A stretch of DNA of 64,000 nt, taken from Primulina eburnea (lineage: Eukaryota > Streptophyta > Magnoliopsida > Lamiales > Gesneriaceae). Location of the stretch: positions 20,245,054 to 20,309,053 of the forward strand of contig NC_133101.1 in assembly GCF_022965805.1 (NCBI RefSeq), written 5' to 3'. Below the pieces are notes generated by a model. It saw only the letters and a program-made list of their open reading frames with translations. It had not been told where the DNA came from and made no database searches. Below, piece by piece: positions 1 through 11,114 of the stretch (the stretch's first letter is position 1; every line of letters begins with the position of its first letter). Made by a program: the position numbers and the translations under genes.

Positions 1-1175
1 GAATGTCTACAATCGGAGTAAATCTTCTCCTATGCGTCAATACCACCGAACATCTAAAAATTTGGCAAGTCTGCCAAGGACTCTCCTATCTTAAATGCTT
101 GAAAATAAATCTATAAACAAAGCATAAACATAACAAAGTACAGACAATCTAGTATGTTATTTTGGGAAACTCAAATCAATTCTGATTCGAGTTGTATCTT
201 CCCGAATCCACATGAATTATACCTTCTTGTCGTACAATCTTTGTCGGTGTCAAAGTCTAGATGTCGAAGCTTGTCAAGACTAATCTGAAATGACATATTC
301 AAGATGCATTCTATCAATCTTCAACTCAATGCAACACATATATGAATCAATAATCATTCTCGATACAATTCGACGGCATAACTGCTAATCTTGCGATACC
401 GATAACTCAAGAAACAATCAACTAATATCAACAACTCATAATCCACAACAATACCAAGCCAAAACACAATGATTCAACACCATCTAGTTTGTCTAACATG
501 CTGAAAATAATAACAATAGCATATCATATCCGTTCTTCGATTCGGTTGCAATTCTACGATCACCATAATCATAAGAATACAAAATAGAACTCAAATCTGA
601 TTTCCCCCAACAACTCAACTTCAAAACATGCTGAAACCTAAAGATACTTACATCCTTTGATAGCCCTTGATGAGAGGAGCAAGAATCTATGCTTGAATTG
701 AAGTTTGGTTGGTTGGATGTTTCACAAACTCAATTCTAAGCTAGAAGAAACTTGGAGGATTCTTTCATCTTGCTCTCGGTTTTTATTTCTGAAATGGTGA
801 AGGATTCAAAGACAACACATCATATATGCATGGCAATGGCAAGTGTCATTATTTTTCAGCAACCACGTTGCACCGCATGTGCGCTCCTTCTCGACCGTGG
901 GTGCGGTCACCTCACGGCATCCCATCTTAAAATTCAGAAACAGCGACCGCGGGTTCGGCTGGTATTGTACCGCAGGTGCGGTCATGTCTGTATGCCAAAA
1001 TCCAACTTTCTGCCCATCAACCGCGGGTGCAGTAGAAAATGGAGTGCGGGTGCGGTCTCCCTTGTATTCAAAACTCTCATTTTTTAACTTTTCTTTTCTA
1101 CATCTGTTCTTCATACCTTATTCATAATACATGATAACAATTCACAAGTGTCACGCAAGAATCTTGGGCATTACA
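1..1175 (-). repeat. 3' LTR (partial) of gypsy element G1
   Basis: This stretch matches 6690-7868 almost base for base, with scattered substitutions, so it is the second LTR of the same element; the window start cuts off the rest. It ends in ...GGGCATTACA at 1175 on the plus strand, which is the TG... start of the LTR on the minus strand. The polypurine tract follows directly at 1176. It contains the GC-rich inverted-repeat array described separately. Short open frames here (for example 752-1127) appear in both LTR copies and look non-coding. Confidence 0.93.
868..1060. repeat. GC-rich inverted-repeat array in G1 3' LTR
   Basis: About six copies of a unit of the form ACCGC-(3-4 nt)-GCGGT, for example ACCGCAGGTGCGGT, are spaced roughly 20-50 nt apart in otherwise AT-rich LTR sequence. 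The units are individually diverged. The paired copy lies at 7555-7760 in the other LTR. In element orientation the array lies upstream of most of the LTR, in presumptive U3. Confidence 0.8.
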
Positions 1176-1189
1176 TTTCTCCCCCTCTT
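1176..1189 (-). other. Polypurine tract of G1
   Basis: On the minus strand this reads AAGAGGGGGAGAAA immediately before the TGTAATGCCC start of the 3' LTR. It is the expected plus-strand priming site for reverse transcription. The same purine run sits next to the LTR at 63101-63114. Confidence 0.88.
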
Positions 1190-1312
1190 AGATATGAGTT
1201 CGTCCTCGAACTCGCAGGCAATCAATACAAAGCATATACAAGAAGCAATATAATCAAAACTGAATAAATACTCACGTCATGTAAATAACTCGGGATGTCT
1301 CTGTCTCATCTC

Positions 1313-2932
1313 TTATTCTGTCTCCCAAGTCGCTTCTTCAGTGCCATGACGACTCCATTGGACTTTCACTAGCAGAATAATCTTCGTTCTGAGCTGTTTT
1401 TCTTTCCGATCATGAATTTGTAATGGTTGCTCAATATAACTCAGTGTAGCGTCATGCTCGGCTTCATCAAGCTGAATGACATGAGAAACATCAGGCATAT
1501 ATCTATGCAGCATCGATATATGAAAGACGTCATGTATCCCAGATAGAGAAGGAGGAAGATCAAGTCGGTATGCTCGATCGCCAATCTTCTCAAGAATCTT
1601 ATACGGACCGATGTATCTAGGAGAAAATTTCCCACGTTTGCCAAATCTGACAACGCCTATGAAAGGAGAAATCTTCAAAAATACTATGTCTCCCTGTTCA
1701 AATACTAACGGTCTACGTCTGATGTTGGCATACTTGGCTTGTCTATCTTGCGCTGTCTTCATTCTCTTCTGAATTATCTTCACTTTCTCAGTCATTTCAC
1801 GGATCATATCAGGCCCAAGTTCTGGTACCTCAGATATATCATCCCAATACAACGGAGATCTGCACTTTTTTCCATATAAAGCTTCAAACTGTGCCATCTC
1901 GATGCTTGTCTGATAGCTGTTGTTGTACGAGAATTCACATAATGGTAGTGAATCTTGCCAACTAGTGCCAAAATCTAGCACTACAGCTCTCAACATATCT
2001 TCTAAAGTCTTGATAGTTTGTTCTGACTGTCCGTCTGTCTGAGGATGATATGCAGTACTCAGGTGCAATGTTGTACCTAAAGCTTGCTGCAAAATGTGCC
2101 AGAAATGAGAAGTGAATCGGAAATCACGATCTGATACAATAGACTTCGGAACACCATGCAATATGACTACCTCTCTGACATATATCTCTGCCATCTGATC
2201 ATGTCGGTATGTCATTCTGTACGGAATAAAACATGCTGATTTGGTCAATCTGTCAATAATGACCCAAATTGCATCACAGCCCCGGGAGGATCGTGGTAAC
2301 TTCGTCACGAAATCCATGGAAATATGATCCCATTTCCATTCAGGGATAGATAAACTCCGAAGTAAACCACCGGGCTTCTTTCTTTTGGCTTTCAACTGTT
2401 GGCAATTCAAGCACCTAGACACAAACTTTGCAATATCTGATTTCATCTGTTTCCACCAGAACTGTGTCTTCAAATCGTTGTACATCTTTATGCCACCAGG
2501 ATGAATACTGAACCGACTACAGTGCGCTTCTGAAAAAATCTGTTGTTTCAAATCTGAAACATCTGGCACTACAAGACGGTTATTCACATACAAAACATTA
2601 TCATGTACCTGATACTCTGAAATATGCCCTGATATGACCATTTCAATTGACTTCTGAACATTCTGATCATTTCTTTGTGCTTCTTTGATTCTCATAATCA
2701 AATCTGGCTCAACTTGGATCGTAGCAAGTTGTAGTGGTCTACTATCTGTATCAAATGCTAATCCAGACAAACAGCAATCTGCAACTAAATTCGAAACACC
2801 TATCGTCGATAAGGATAGAGAACATACCTTTCGACTCAAGGCATCTGCTGTATTTGACTTCCCTGGATAGTACTTGATCTCGCAATCAAAATCTTTCAGT
2901 AAATCGAGCCATCTACGCTGCCTCATATTCAA
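1313..2932 (-). pseudogene. G1 pol: end of RNase H, integrase, chromodomain
   Basis: The 539-residue open frame starts in the end of RNase H (residues 1-35, NMRQRRW...ADALSRK). It then shows the integrase zinc finger (H137, H144, C174, C177) and the catalytic core with D207 (SMDF), D268 (IVSDRD) and E304 (GQSE). After these come the GPY/F-like region (SPRYIGPYKIL) and a chromodomain near residues 455-539 ending EATWETE. Integrase inserts the cDNA into chromosomes; the chromodomain typically directs Tekay-like chromoviruses to heterochromatin. The catalytic triad is intact. A TAA cuts the chromodomain short, and upstream the frame is separated from the RNase H part by an in-frame TAG. It belongs to element G1, itself inserted in an Athila integrase. 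Confidence 0.93.
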
Positions 2933-3358
2933 CTATGACTGAGAAAACAGATACTTCAGGCTCTTGTGATCAGAGTAAATCTCAAACTTCTTGCCATAAA
3001 GATAATGTCGCCAGATTTTCAGTGCAAATACTATGGCCGCCAATTCAAGATCATGATTTGGGTAACGGGTCTCGTGGGGTTTCAACTGTCTCGAGGCATA
3101 TGCAATCACATGTCCTCGCTGCATTAGAACACATCCTAGCCCTCTGTGAGATGCATCGCAATATACAACAAAATCACCCGTACCTGAAGTAATCGTCAAG
3201 ACAGGAGCACTGGTCAATCTTTTCTTCAACTCTATGAAACTGGACTCACATGCCTCCGACCATACAAAGGGAGGTTTCTTCAGAGTTAGCTGCGTAATCG
3301 GCCTCGCAATACAAGAGAAATCTTTAATGAATCGTCGATAATACCCTGCTAAACCCAT
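2933..3358 (-). pseudogene. G1 pol: RNase H domain
   Basis: This 141-residue frame begins at the RT thumb/connection motif [14 protein letters not shown]. It carries the RNase H signatures VYCDAS, DLELAAI and [11 protein letters not shown], which supply the acidic residues that cut the RNA of the RNA:DNA hybrid during reverse transcription. It ends at a TAG where related copies continue into NMRQRRW, so the following integrase frame is separated by one stop. The upstream boundary with RT is a frameshift near 3360 that looks like a small deletion. Identification is secure and function is unlikely. Confidence 0.92.
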
Positions 3359-3362
3359 GAAA

Positions 3363-4034
3363 CTACGTATCTGGCACAGAAGTCGGTCTAGGCCAACTGA
3401 TCACAGCTTCAACTTTACTCGGATCAACAGAAATACCATCTCCAGATATGATATGACCCAAGAAGACAACTTGTCTCAACCAGAACTCACACTTTGACAG
3501 TTTAGCATACAGTTTCTCATCCCTCAGCATCTGTAATACAATTCTCAAATGCTCGGCATGCTCATTCCTATTCTTAGAATACACCAAAATATCATCGATA
3601 AAAACAATAACAAATTCATCCAGATACCTCTGAAAGACCCGGTTCATCAATCCCATAAACACAGCTGGAGCATTCGTTAAACCGAAAGGCATGACAACAA
3701 ACTCGTAATGTCCATACCTGGTTCGGAACGATGTCTTCGGTATATCAACATCTTGAACTCTCAGCTGGTGATATCCAGATCTCAGATCAATCTTGGAATA
3801 GACAGAGGATCCCTGCAACTGATCAAATAAGTCGTCGATACGAGGCAAGGGATATTTGTTCTTTACCGTTGCCTTGTTCAGTTGCCGGTAATCAATACAC
3901 AATCTCATCGAACCATCTTTCTTTCGAACAAATAGCACTGGAGCGCCCCAAGGGGAAACACTCAGTCTGATATGCCCCTTGGTTAGTAGATCTTCTAATT
4001 GTGCTTTCAGTTCTTTCAGTTCAATATGTGCCAT
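3363..4034 (-). pseudogene. G1 pol: reverse transcriptase
   Basis: The frame shows the ordered RT motifs [35 protein letters not shown] (first catalytic Asp), [11 protein letters not shown] and the active-site box [11 protein letters not shown], then FLGHIIS. This is the RNA-directed DNA polymerase of a Ty3/gypsy element. The start given is only the first Met of the open stretch; an in-frame TGA at about 4043 separates it from the protease end of the polyprotein. It is followed by a frameshift into the RNase H frame. The catalytic residues are present, so decay is by stops and indels. Confidence 0.94.
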
Positions 4035-4046
4035 TCTGTACGGAGC

Positions 4047-4729
4047 TCAGGATATAGGAACAGTACCTGGCACAAGATCATTGCTAAAATATATCTCTCG
4101 GGCTGGGGGTAACCCTGGAATATCATCTGGAAATACATCCGCAAACTCACAAACCACTGGCAGCTCTGCCAATTTTGGCCTCGATTTCAGTAGATCTACT
4201 GAATATACAAGGAACCCATCTGCTCCTTTCTGTAATAATCTACTCATAGTCAAAGCAGATACTAAGGGAATCCGAGATCTGGAACCCTTACCATAGAATT
4301 TCCACTCATCAGCCATCTCTGGTCTGAATCTGACAATCTTTTGGAAACAATCTACAGTGGCTCGGTACTTGGTTAACATATCGATACCAACAATACAGTC
4401 AAAATCAGCTAACCCAAGTACAATACAATCTAAGTCAATCTCATGACCCTCGAACTGTACTATACAATGTCTAACTGAAGTCACAGATATTAGACCACTT
4501 CCCAATGGAGAAGAAATAAACACTACAACAGCTAATGACTCGACAGGTAAAGCATTGAGCAATGCAATTTTTCAGATATGAAAGTATGAGATGCACCCGT
4601 ATCAATCAATACATGGGCAGGATAACCGCAAAGAAAACAGTTACCTGCAATCACATCGTCTGGTGCATCCTGGGCCTGCTTCTCTGTAAGTGCAAATACT
4701 CGTGCCTGCTGTCTGGGAAGTTGGCTCAC
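4047..4729 (-). pseudogene. G1 pol: aspartic protease
   Basis: Two overlapping frames make up the protease. The upstream piece (4532-4729) has the active-site loop LIDTGASHTFISE. The downstream piece (4047-4562) continues with LDCIVLGLADFDCIVGIDML and the linker to RT. A one-base indel near 4565 separates them. The enzyme matures the Gag-Pol polyprotein. The codons around 4644/4645 on the minus strand read GCAG-GTAAC without interruption. This is exactly the place where copies A, B and C carry an intron, so G1 is the intron-less reference for that junction. The distance from the Gly codon to D-T-G is 13 residues, the same as in spliced copy B. Confidence 0.9.
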
Positions 4730-4841
4730 TGTCTGGCTACCTCTAGCTCGGGACTGGGTCTGTGCAGGTGGCGGTGGAAAGGAATGGACAGATGAATGCT
4801 TGCCACTCAGGCTGAGATACTGAACCAGATGCCCCTACATT

Positions 4842-5797
4842 CTAAGCTTGCTGTGCACCTCTCTGTGGACAAACTCTGGCAAAGTGTCCCTGCTGTCTAC
4901 AGATATTACATCGGCCCATGACTCCCTGACACTGCTCAGTGGCATGCCTGCCTCCACAAGAACTGCAATAAACCCCAGTATACTCTGAACTCTGGCCAGG
5001 ACATCTCTGTCGTGACCCACTGGAGCTCGATGAACTGCTCCCTGATTTCTTGAAGTGTTCGTCTTTGGCTTTCAGAAAATCTTTCTTGCCACTACTATTG
5101 CTTCCACTATCAAATCGAGGAGGAGGTGGTGGAAACTGGGCGGCGGGCTGTGGCGGTCTTTGACTCTGAGCACTATAGGAAGCTCCTCGCTGCCTAATCA
5201 AGCCAGTCTCGGCTCCTTTTGCTCTGTTCAATGCATCAAAAAAGGTGTTGGGTCGCCCAAAATGTCACGGTTTAAACCATTGATGAACTGATCAGCGACC
5301 GCTTCGTCATTTCCTACCACATGTGGCGCAAATCGGAGCAAGGAAGAAAACTTGGCAACATATTCTTCAATGTTCAACTGCCCCTGTCGTAGATTTGCAA
5401 ATTCTGCCCATTTGTCCTTTCGATACGATACTGGAAAGAAACGTTGATAAAACTCATCTTTAAATACCTTCCAAGTAATATCGATACCTCGATGCTCAAA
5501 TGCTCTTTTCGTTGTCAGCCACCAACTCTTCGCCACTTCTTGCAACTGATGCCCAATTAGTTTCACTCTCCGTTCATCTGTATAGGCAAGAGATTCAAAC
5601 AGCATCTCTATATCGTCTAGCCAACTCTCACAATCCACTGCAGTCTCAGTACCCTTTAAAGTCGGTGGATGGAATGACTGAAACCTCTTCAATAATGTCT
5701 CCATTGGTGTCGCAGTAACATCCATAAGAGTACCTGACGTATTACCATGTTCTGGCACTTGACCTGCTGCTGGTTGTGGTATTTTTTGAGGAGGCAT
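4842..5797 (-). pseudogene. G1 gag (capsid and zinc knuckle)
   Basis: The N-terminal frame (5228-5797, 189 residues, starts MPPQKIPQPA) contains the retrotransposon capsid signatures ESWLDDIEMLFE, KSWWLTTKRAF, FYQRFFPVSYR and FANLRQGQLNIEEYVAKF. The downstream frame (4842-5231) is Pro/Ser-rich and ends in the zinc knuckle CNICRQQGHFARVCPQ, preceded by a CxxCGGxHxxxxC-like motif. Gag forms the cytoplasmic virus-like particle and packages the RNA. A one-base indel near 5230 breaks the frame. The start codon is the first ATG after the 5' LTR/PBS region in the right frame. The 240 bases between it and the PBS look like an untranslated leader. Confidence 0.92.
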
Positions 5798-6039
5798 ATC
5801 TGATTATCAAACGGATTAGTACACAATCTATACAATCTGTTTCAGTCCTCCTCTGATCATAGACCTCTGATCCAGAATCGGTTCTGATTCAGGCTTGGCA
5901 AATACATGTTGTAATCAACTCAGATAACAAGACAACATGTAATAGGGAAAGAAATAAATCATGCTAGCACAACAAAAGCAAGGAAGATGACTCGATCTAT
6001 CCCGCTCATTCTATTCTATCTCAGTCTACAGAACCTACG

Positions 6040-6051
6040 GCTCTGATACCA
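6040..6051 (-). other. G1 primer-binding site (tRNA-iMet)
   Basis: The minus strand reads TGGTATCAGAGC, the classic plant initiator tRNA-Met primer-binding site, two bases inside the 5' LTR end. It fixes the LTR end at 6054 and the minus-strand orientation. Confidence 0.95.
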
Positions 6052-6053
6052 CC

Positions 6054-7868
6054 TGTTGTGGGGTCCCGGGCTCTAACTAAATTCTTTTTGGGATAAGTTG
6101 GATCTTTGCTAGAAAATGTGGGTCAAAATTTTGCTTTTAACATTAATTCAAATGTATATAAACATGCACAAGAACTTTCTCTACTTTATTTCAACAAACA
6201 TAAATCCAAGTCTTGTTTCTTTACATTTTATACACACTAGTGTTCAATACCAACTACAAACCACATATAGTACGTGTCCACTAATAAACCACTAGTCCTT
6301 CTTCTACGCCCGTAATCTCCACGCTATCTTGATCTCTCATCTTTGTCGTGACCCTGATCCTGCCTCACCTGTTGTTATGCACACATACAGACACAACAAC
6401 AGTCGAAAACTCCGGTGAGAACAAATCCCAGTATAAGACATGTTATACATGCATATACACAATATAAATCATGAACATAACATCATGAATATAATCAATA
6501 GCAATATGTTCCACAATCTATGAGACAAAATCAATATAGGCATACAATTAAAATCAAACTCATATCTTGACTCGACTCGACTCTAATTCTAGGGATCCCG
6601 GTGTGAATAAGATGCAACAAGTCTCCCACCTACTCTCCCAATCATGGTGGTGGTACATCTTATTCCTAGACTTCGGTCCTGTTTGTATCGAATGTCTACA
6701 ATCGGAGTAAATCTTCTCCAATGCGTCGATACCACCGAACATCTAGAAATTTGGAAAGTCTGCCAAGGACTCTCCTATCTTAAATGCTTGAATATAAATC
6801 TATAAACAAAGCATAAACATAACAAAGTACAGACAATCTAGTATGTGATTTTGGGAAACTCAAATCAATTCTGATTCGAGTTGTATCTTCCCGAATCCAC
6901 ATGAATTATACCTTCTTGTCATACAATCTTTGTCGGTGTCGAAGTCTAGATGTCGAAGCTTTTCAAGACTAATCTGAAATGACATATTCAAGATGCATTC
7001 TATCAATCTTCAACTCAATTCAACACATATATGAATCAATAATCAATCTCAATACAATTCGACGGCATAACGGCCTAATCTTGCGATACCGATAACTCAA
7101 GCAACAATCAACTAATATCAACAACTCATAATCCACAACAATACCAAGCCAAAACACAATGATTCAACACCATCTAGTTTGGCTAACATGCTGAAAATAT
7201 TAAAAATAGCATATCATATCCGTTCTTCGATTCGGTTGCTATTCTACGATCACCATAATCATAGGAATACAAAATAGAACTCAAATCTGATTTCTCCCAA
7301 CAACTCAACTTCAAAACATGCTGAAACTTAAAGATACTTACATCCTTTGATAGCCCTTGATGAGAGGAGCAAGAATCTATGCTTGAATTGAAGTTTGGTT
7401 GGTTGGATGTTACAGAAACTCAATTCTAAGCTAGAAGAAACTTGGAGGATTCTTTCATCTTGCTCTCGCCTTTTATTTCGGAAATGGTGAAGGATTCAAA
7501 GACAACACATCATATATTCATGGCAAGGGCAAGTGTCATTATTTTTCAGCAACCACGTCGCACCGCGGGTGCGCTCCTTCTCGACTGCGGGTGCGGTCAG
7601 CTCACAGCATCCCATCTTAAAATTCAGAAACAGCGACAGCGGGGGGTGCGGCTGGTTTTGTACCGCAGGTGCGGTCATGTCTGTATGCCAAAATCCAACT
7701 TTCTGCCCATCAACCGCGGGTGCAGTAGAAAATGGAGTGCGAGTGCGGTCTCCCTTGTATTCAAAACTCTCATTTTTCAACTTCGCTTTTCTACATCTGT
7801 TCTTCATACCTTATTCATAATACATGATAACAATTCACAAGTGTCACGCAAGAATCTTGGGCATTACA
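6054..7868 (-). repeat. 5' LTR of gypsy element G1 (1815 bp)
   Basis: The LTR starts TGTTGTGGGG at 6054 and ends GGGCATTACA at 7868, so it has TG...CA ends. Bases 6690-7868 pair with 1-1175. The next five bases, AACGT (7869-7873), should be one copy of the target-site duplication; the other lies left of the window. Just beyond, the minus strand continues an Athila integrase frame. G1 therefore jumped into that older element. Open frames at 7442-7960 span the LTR and are not considered genes. Confidence 0.95.
7555..7760. repeat. GC-rich inverted-repeat array in G1 5' LTR
   Basis: Six units related to ACCGC-N4-GCGGT occur here (for example near 7561, 7584, 7637, 7661, 7711 and 7737). They lie 110-310 nt from the 5' end of the LTR in element orientation. 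They are GC-rich islands in AT-rich surroundings, and pair with 868-1060 in the other LTR. Confidence 0.8.
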
Positions 7869-9047
7869 AACGTAATGGCCCAATCTTTCCGGTTTATGTT
7901 GACAGTCTTCTCCAGTATTTGTTTAATCTCTCGATTCGGTGCTTCAGTTTGTCCATTTGACTGAGGATGATAGGCAAGTGCCACCTTGTGCTTCACAATA
8001 TATTTAGCCAAAAGTGAGTTGAAAATTCTATTGCAAAAATGTGTACCTTCGTCACTTATGATGGCTCTCGGTGTTCCAAACTTGGTGAAGATGTTCTTAT
8101 GCATGAATTTAGCTACAATACGGGCGTCATTAGTACTGTTTGCGATTGCTTCCACCCATTTCGACACATAATCCACAACTAATAAAATATAGGAATAGCC
8201 AAAAGAAGGGGGAAAAGGTCCCATGAAATCTATGCCCCAGATGTCAAAAAGTTCAACTTCCAAGATGTTTGTCAGTGGTAATTCGTGACGCCTAGAGATG
8301 TTTCCTAACCTCTGACATCTATCACATGATTTTACTAAGGTATAGCTATATTTAAACAAACTAGGCCAATAAAAACAAGATTGAAACACCTTAGCTGTTG
8401 TCTGTGATGCTCCAAAATGTCCACCATATGTTGAAGAATGACATTTCTCCAGAATTTGGTGTGCTTCGACACCCTCTACGCATCTCCTAATCACTTGGTC
8501 AGCACACCTCTTGTACACAAATAGGTCATCCCAATAATAAAACTTGATATCATGGACAAACTTCTTCTTCTGATGTTGGCTCAAATCTGGAGGAAGGGTA
8601 CCACAAGGAATTACAGTGGTTACCTCAAAGAGCTGCTCATCTGGAAATGTTTCTTGTATAGATCTCTCCTCTTTCTTATCCTCCAGCTCAAGTCTTGACA
8701 AGTGGTCAGCTACTTGATTCTCACTCCCCTTTTTATCCTTGACCTCAAAGTCAAATTTTTGTAATATCAAAATCCACCTTATCAAGCGTGGTTTGGCATC
8801 CTTCTTGGCGAATAAGTAGCGAATAGCTACATGGTCAGTGAAAACGATTAACTTTGTGCCAATCAAATAAGGCCTGGCAAATACTACTGCAAGCATCTCC
8901 TTCTCAGTCTTAGTGTAATTCTGCTGTGCATCATCCATCATACGGCTTGCGTAGTAAATCGCCCTAAACATCTTGTCCCTTCTTTGGCCTAAGACAGCGC
9001 CCACCTGCATAATCACTTGCATCACACATTAGCTCCAAGGGCTCTTT
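7869..9047 (-). pseudogene. Athila-type pol: RNase H and integrase (split by G1)
   Basis: On the minus strand the frame reads RNase H motifs ([37 protein letters not shown], then the [11 protein letters not shown] end). Next come the integrase zinc finger ([14 protein letters not shown]..., CDRCQRLG) and the catalytic core with D in [11 protein letters not shown] in IISDEGTHF and E in [12 protein letters not shown]. It breaks at 7869-7873 where G1 is inserted, so the integrase C-terminus lies left of the window. Near 9015 an extra base shifts the RNase H frame between CDASDYA and VGAVLG. The sequence style is that of Athila elements, from a clade separate from G1. Confidence 0.9.
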
Positions 9048-9798
9048 CTAGTTCGGCACTATCATGATCGGTGCAGTCACCAATACCATTTTGATCTTCT
9101 CGAAAGCCTGCAAACAATCGTCATCAAATATAAAATCAGTATTCTTTTCTAGCAAATTACACATGGGTTTAGTAATCTTGGAAAAATATCTAATAAATCT
9201 ACGATAAAACCCCGCATGTCCGAGAAAGTTCTTTATTTCTTTAATGTTCTTTGGTGGGGGAAGTTTTTCGATTGCAACGACTTTAGCTTGGTCCACCTCT
9301 AATCCCTTGGACGACACTTGATGTCCAAGAACAATACCCTCTTGGACCATAAAGTGACACTTCTCCCAATTAAGAACTAAGTTCTTATCCTAGCATCTCT
9401 GCAAAACAAGGGATAGGTTATGTAAACAATGATCAAACGATGAACCAAATACCGAAAATTCGTCCACGAAGACTTCCATTATTTCCTCCACCATATCTGC
9501 AAAAAAGGCCATCATGCACTCTGGAAAGTGGCAGGTGCATTGCATAACCCAAACGGCATTCTCCTAAAAGCAAACGTGCCATAGGGACACGTGAAAGTGG
9601 TCTTCTCCTGATCTTCTGGCGCTATGGCAATTTGGTTATAACCTGAATAGCCATCTAAAAAGCAATAATGACAATAACCAGCAAGTCTATCAAGCATCTG
9701 ATCAATAAAAAGCTGTGGAAAATGATCTTTACGTGTGGCATTGTTTAATTTTCTATAATCAATACATACTCGCCAGCCAGTTACAGTGCGAGTAAATA
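9048..9798 (-). pseudogene. Athila-type pol: reverse transcriptase
   Basis: Pieces at 9512-9697 (YSGYNQIAI...EKTTFTCPYGTFAFRRMPFGLCNAPATFQ) and 9048-9350 (VLGHQVSSKGLEVD..., KNIKEIKNFLGHAGFYRRFIRYFSKI) are joined by a stretch with a stop codon. The active-site box reads FVDEFSVFG, so the second catalytic Asp is Glu. Upstream at about 9790 the RT frame is broken: VCIDYRKLN is present in a shifted frame, and the segment expected between MKEVV and it (about 30 codons) is missing. The enzyme is therefore dead on several counts. Confidence 0.88.
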
Positions 9799-10329
9799 TC
9801 AGTTCACAACCTCTTTCATTGCTGGGTTCAACCTCCTCTGGTGATCCACATAAGGAGTATACGACTCCTCCATCAAAATTTTATGCATGCATATAGTGGG
9901 GCTTATTCCCCTAATATCAGAAATCGACCATCCTAAAGCAGCTTTAAATTTCCTCAAGACTCTCAATAATTTATCTTTCTCAGTACAAGTAAGATAGGAA
10001 GAGATGATTATCGGATATGTCGACTTTTCACCTAAAAATGCATAACATAGGTGGCTTGGCAGTTCCTTCAAGTCAGGAGAAGGTGCGTTTACCTCAATTT
10101 TCTCATTTATATCCAATTCTTCAGGTGGTGCATCTTTTCTCCTTTCTTTCTGCAGTGCTTCTAGAGCCACCTTTTGCTCTTTTACTTCCCAATTCTCTTC
10201 ATCAACAGTTCCAGCAGCACCTATCAAACAACTCTCCAAAGGATCCACATTTCCTGCACATTCAAAGGATATACATGAGTCTAAAACATCAATGCTTTTA
10301 CAAGTGCTTACCTCATTTGACTCCTTCAT
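9799..10329 (-). pseudogene. Athila-type pol: protease-RT linker and RT N-terminus
   Basis: The 176-residue frame has an acidic linker followed by KELPSHLCYAFLGEKSTYPIIISSYLT and ALGWSISDIRGISPTICMHKI...RRLNPAMKEVVN, the usual N-terminal region of Athila-type RT. It stops right at the deletion that removes the fingers region. Its upstream neighbour is the protease at 10357-10653. Confidence 0.85.
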
Positions 10330-10356
10330 GGCGTGATAGATATTAAAAATGACAGC

Positions 10357-10720
10357 TTATCCGCCAACTCTCAGGGTGAGTTCACCCTTATGCACATCTA
10401 TCAATGCCCTTCCAGTTGCAAGAAACGGTCTCCCAAAAATTAATGGAGCATCATGATCCTCTTCCATATCTAAAATCACAAAGTCAGCAGGAAAAATAAA
10501 TTTATCCACTTTTACCAGTACATCCTCGACGATCCCACGTAGATACGTGAGACTTCTGTCTGCAAGCTGCAAGGTGATAGTGGTTGGTTTAACCTCTCCA
10601 AGCTCCAATTCCCTGTAAATAGAAAATGGCATTAAATTAATACTTGCTCCCAAATCACATAAGGCTTTACTACATTTAGAACCACCAATAAAGCAAGGAA
10701 TAGTAAAACTCCCTGGATCT
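10357..10720 (-). pseudogene. Athila-type aspartic protease
   Basis: The frame includes DLGASINLMPFSIYREL (active-site D-L-G-A), LQLADRSLTYLRGIVEDVLVKVDKFIFPADFVILDM and the C-terminal IFGRPFLATGRALIDV. This order is characteristic of the protease of Athila/Tat-type gypsy elements. It matures Gag-Pol. The open stretch from Met begins within the active-site loop; the codons for the preceding Leu-Cys-Asp-Leu are present just upstream (about 10654-10665). Confidence 0.88.
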
Positions 10721-10743
10721 TTTAATTTCTGTGGTAGCTTCTT

Positions 10744-11096
10744 CTACAGTATGGCGCTACACTCTTCAGTAAGGTTCACAGTTTCAAACTCCTGCAGCTT
10801 CCTCTTCTTAGATATCACATCTTTAATAAATTTTGCATAATTTGAAATCTGCTCCAAAGCATCAGCAAATGGTATGTTGATGTGTATTTTCTTAAAAATC
10901 TCTAAGAATTTTGCAAATTGATCATCCAAATTCTTCTTTTGAATCTCTGAGGGTATGGAAGAGTCGGCTTAAATACAGGAGGTTGTTCAACTTCAACTTC
11001 AGGTTTGGATCCCTCAATTTCATCTTCTCCATTTGTCTTCTCACTTTCCACTCTCTCCTTTGGACTTTGTACCTCTAACTCTTTTTCACTCCTCAA
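10744..11096 (-). pseudogene. Athila-type gag-protease linker
   Basis: Two short overlapping frames (10902-11096, KELEVQSPKERVESEKTNGEDEIEG..., and 10744-10929, FAKFLEIFKKIHINIPFADALEQISNYAKFIKDVISKKRKL) are split by a frameshift near 10915. The FLEIFKKIHINIPFADAL... stretch is the conserved segment that precedes the protease in Athila-type polyproteins. No separate function is claimed. Confidence 0.8.
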
Positions 11097-11114
11097 AGTG
11101 ACTGCCTTGCATTG

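Noticed and set aside
752..1127. Open frames of 94-111 codons on both strands inside the G1 LTR (also 7442-7960)
   Set aside because: They occur in both LTR copies, differ by frameshift between copies, and are opened by the GC-rich repeat array; no domain is recognisable.
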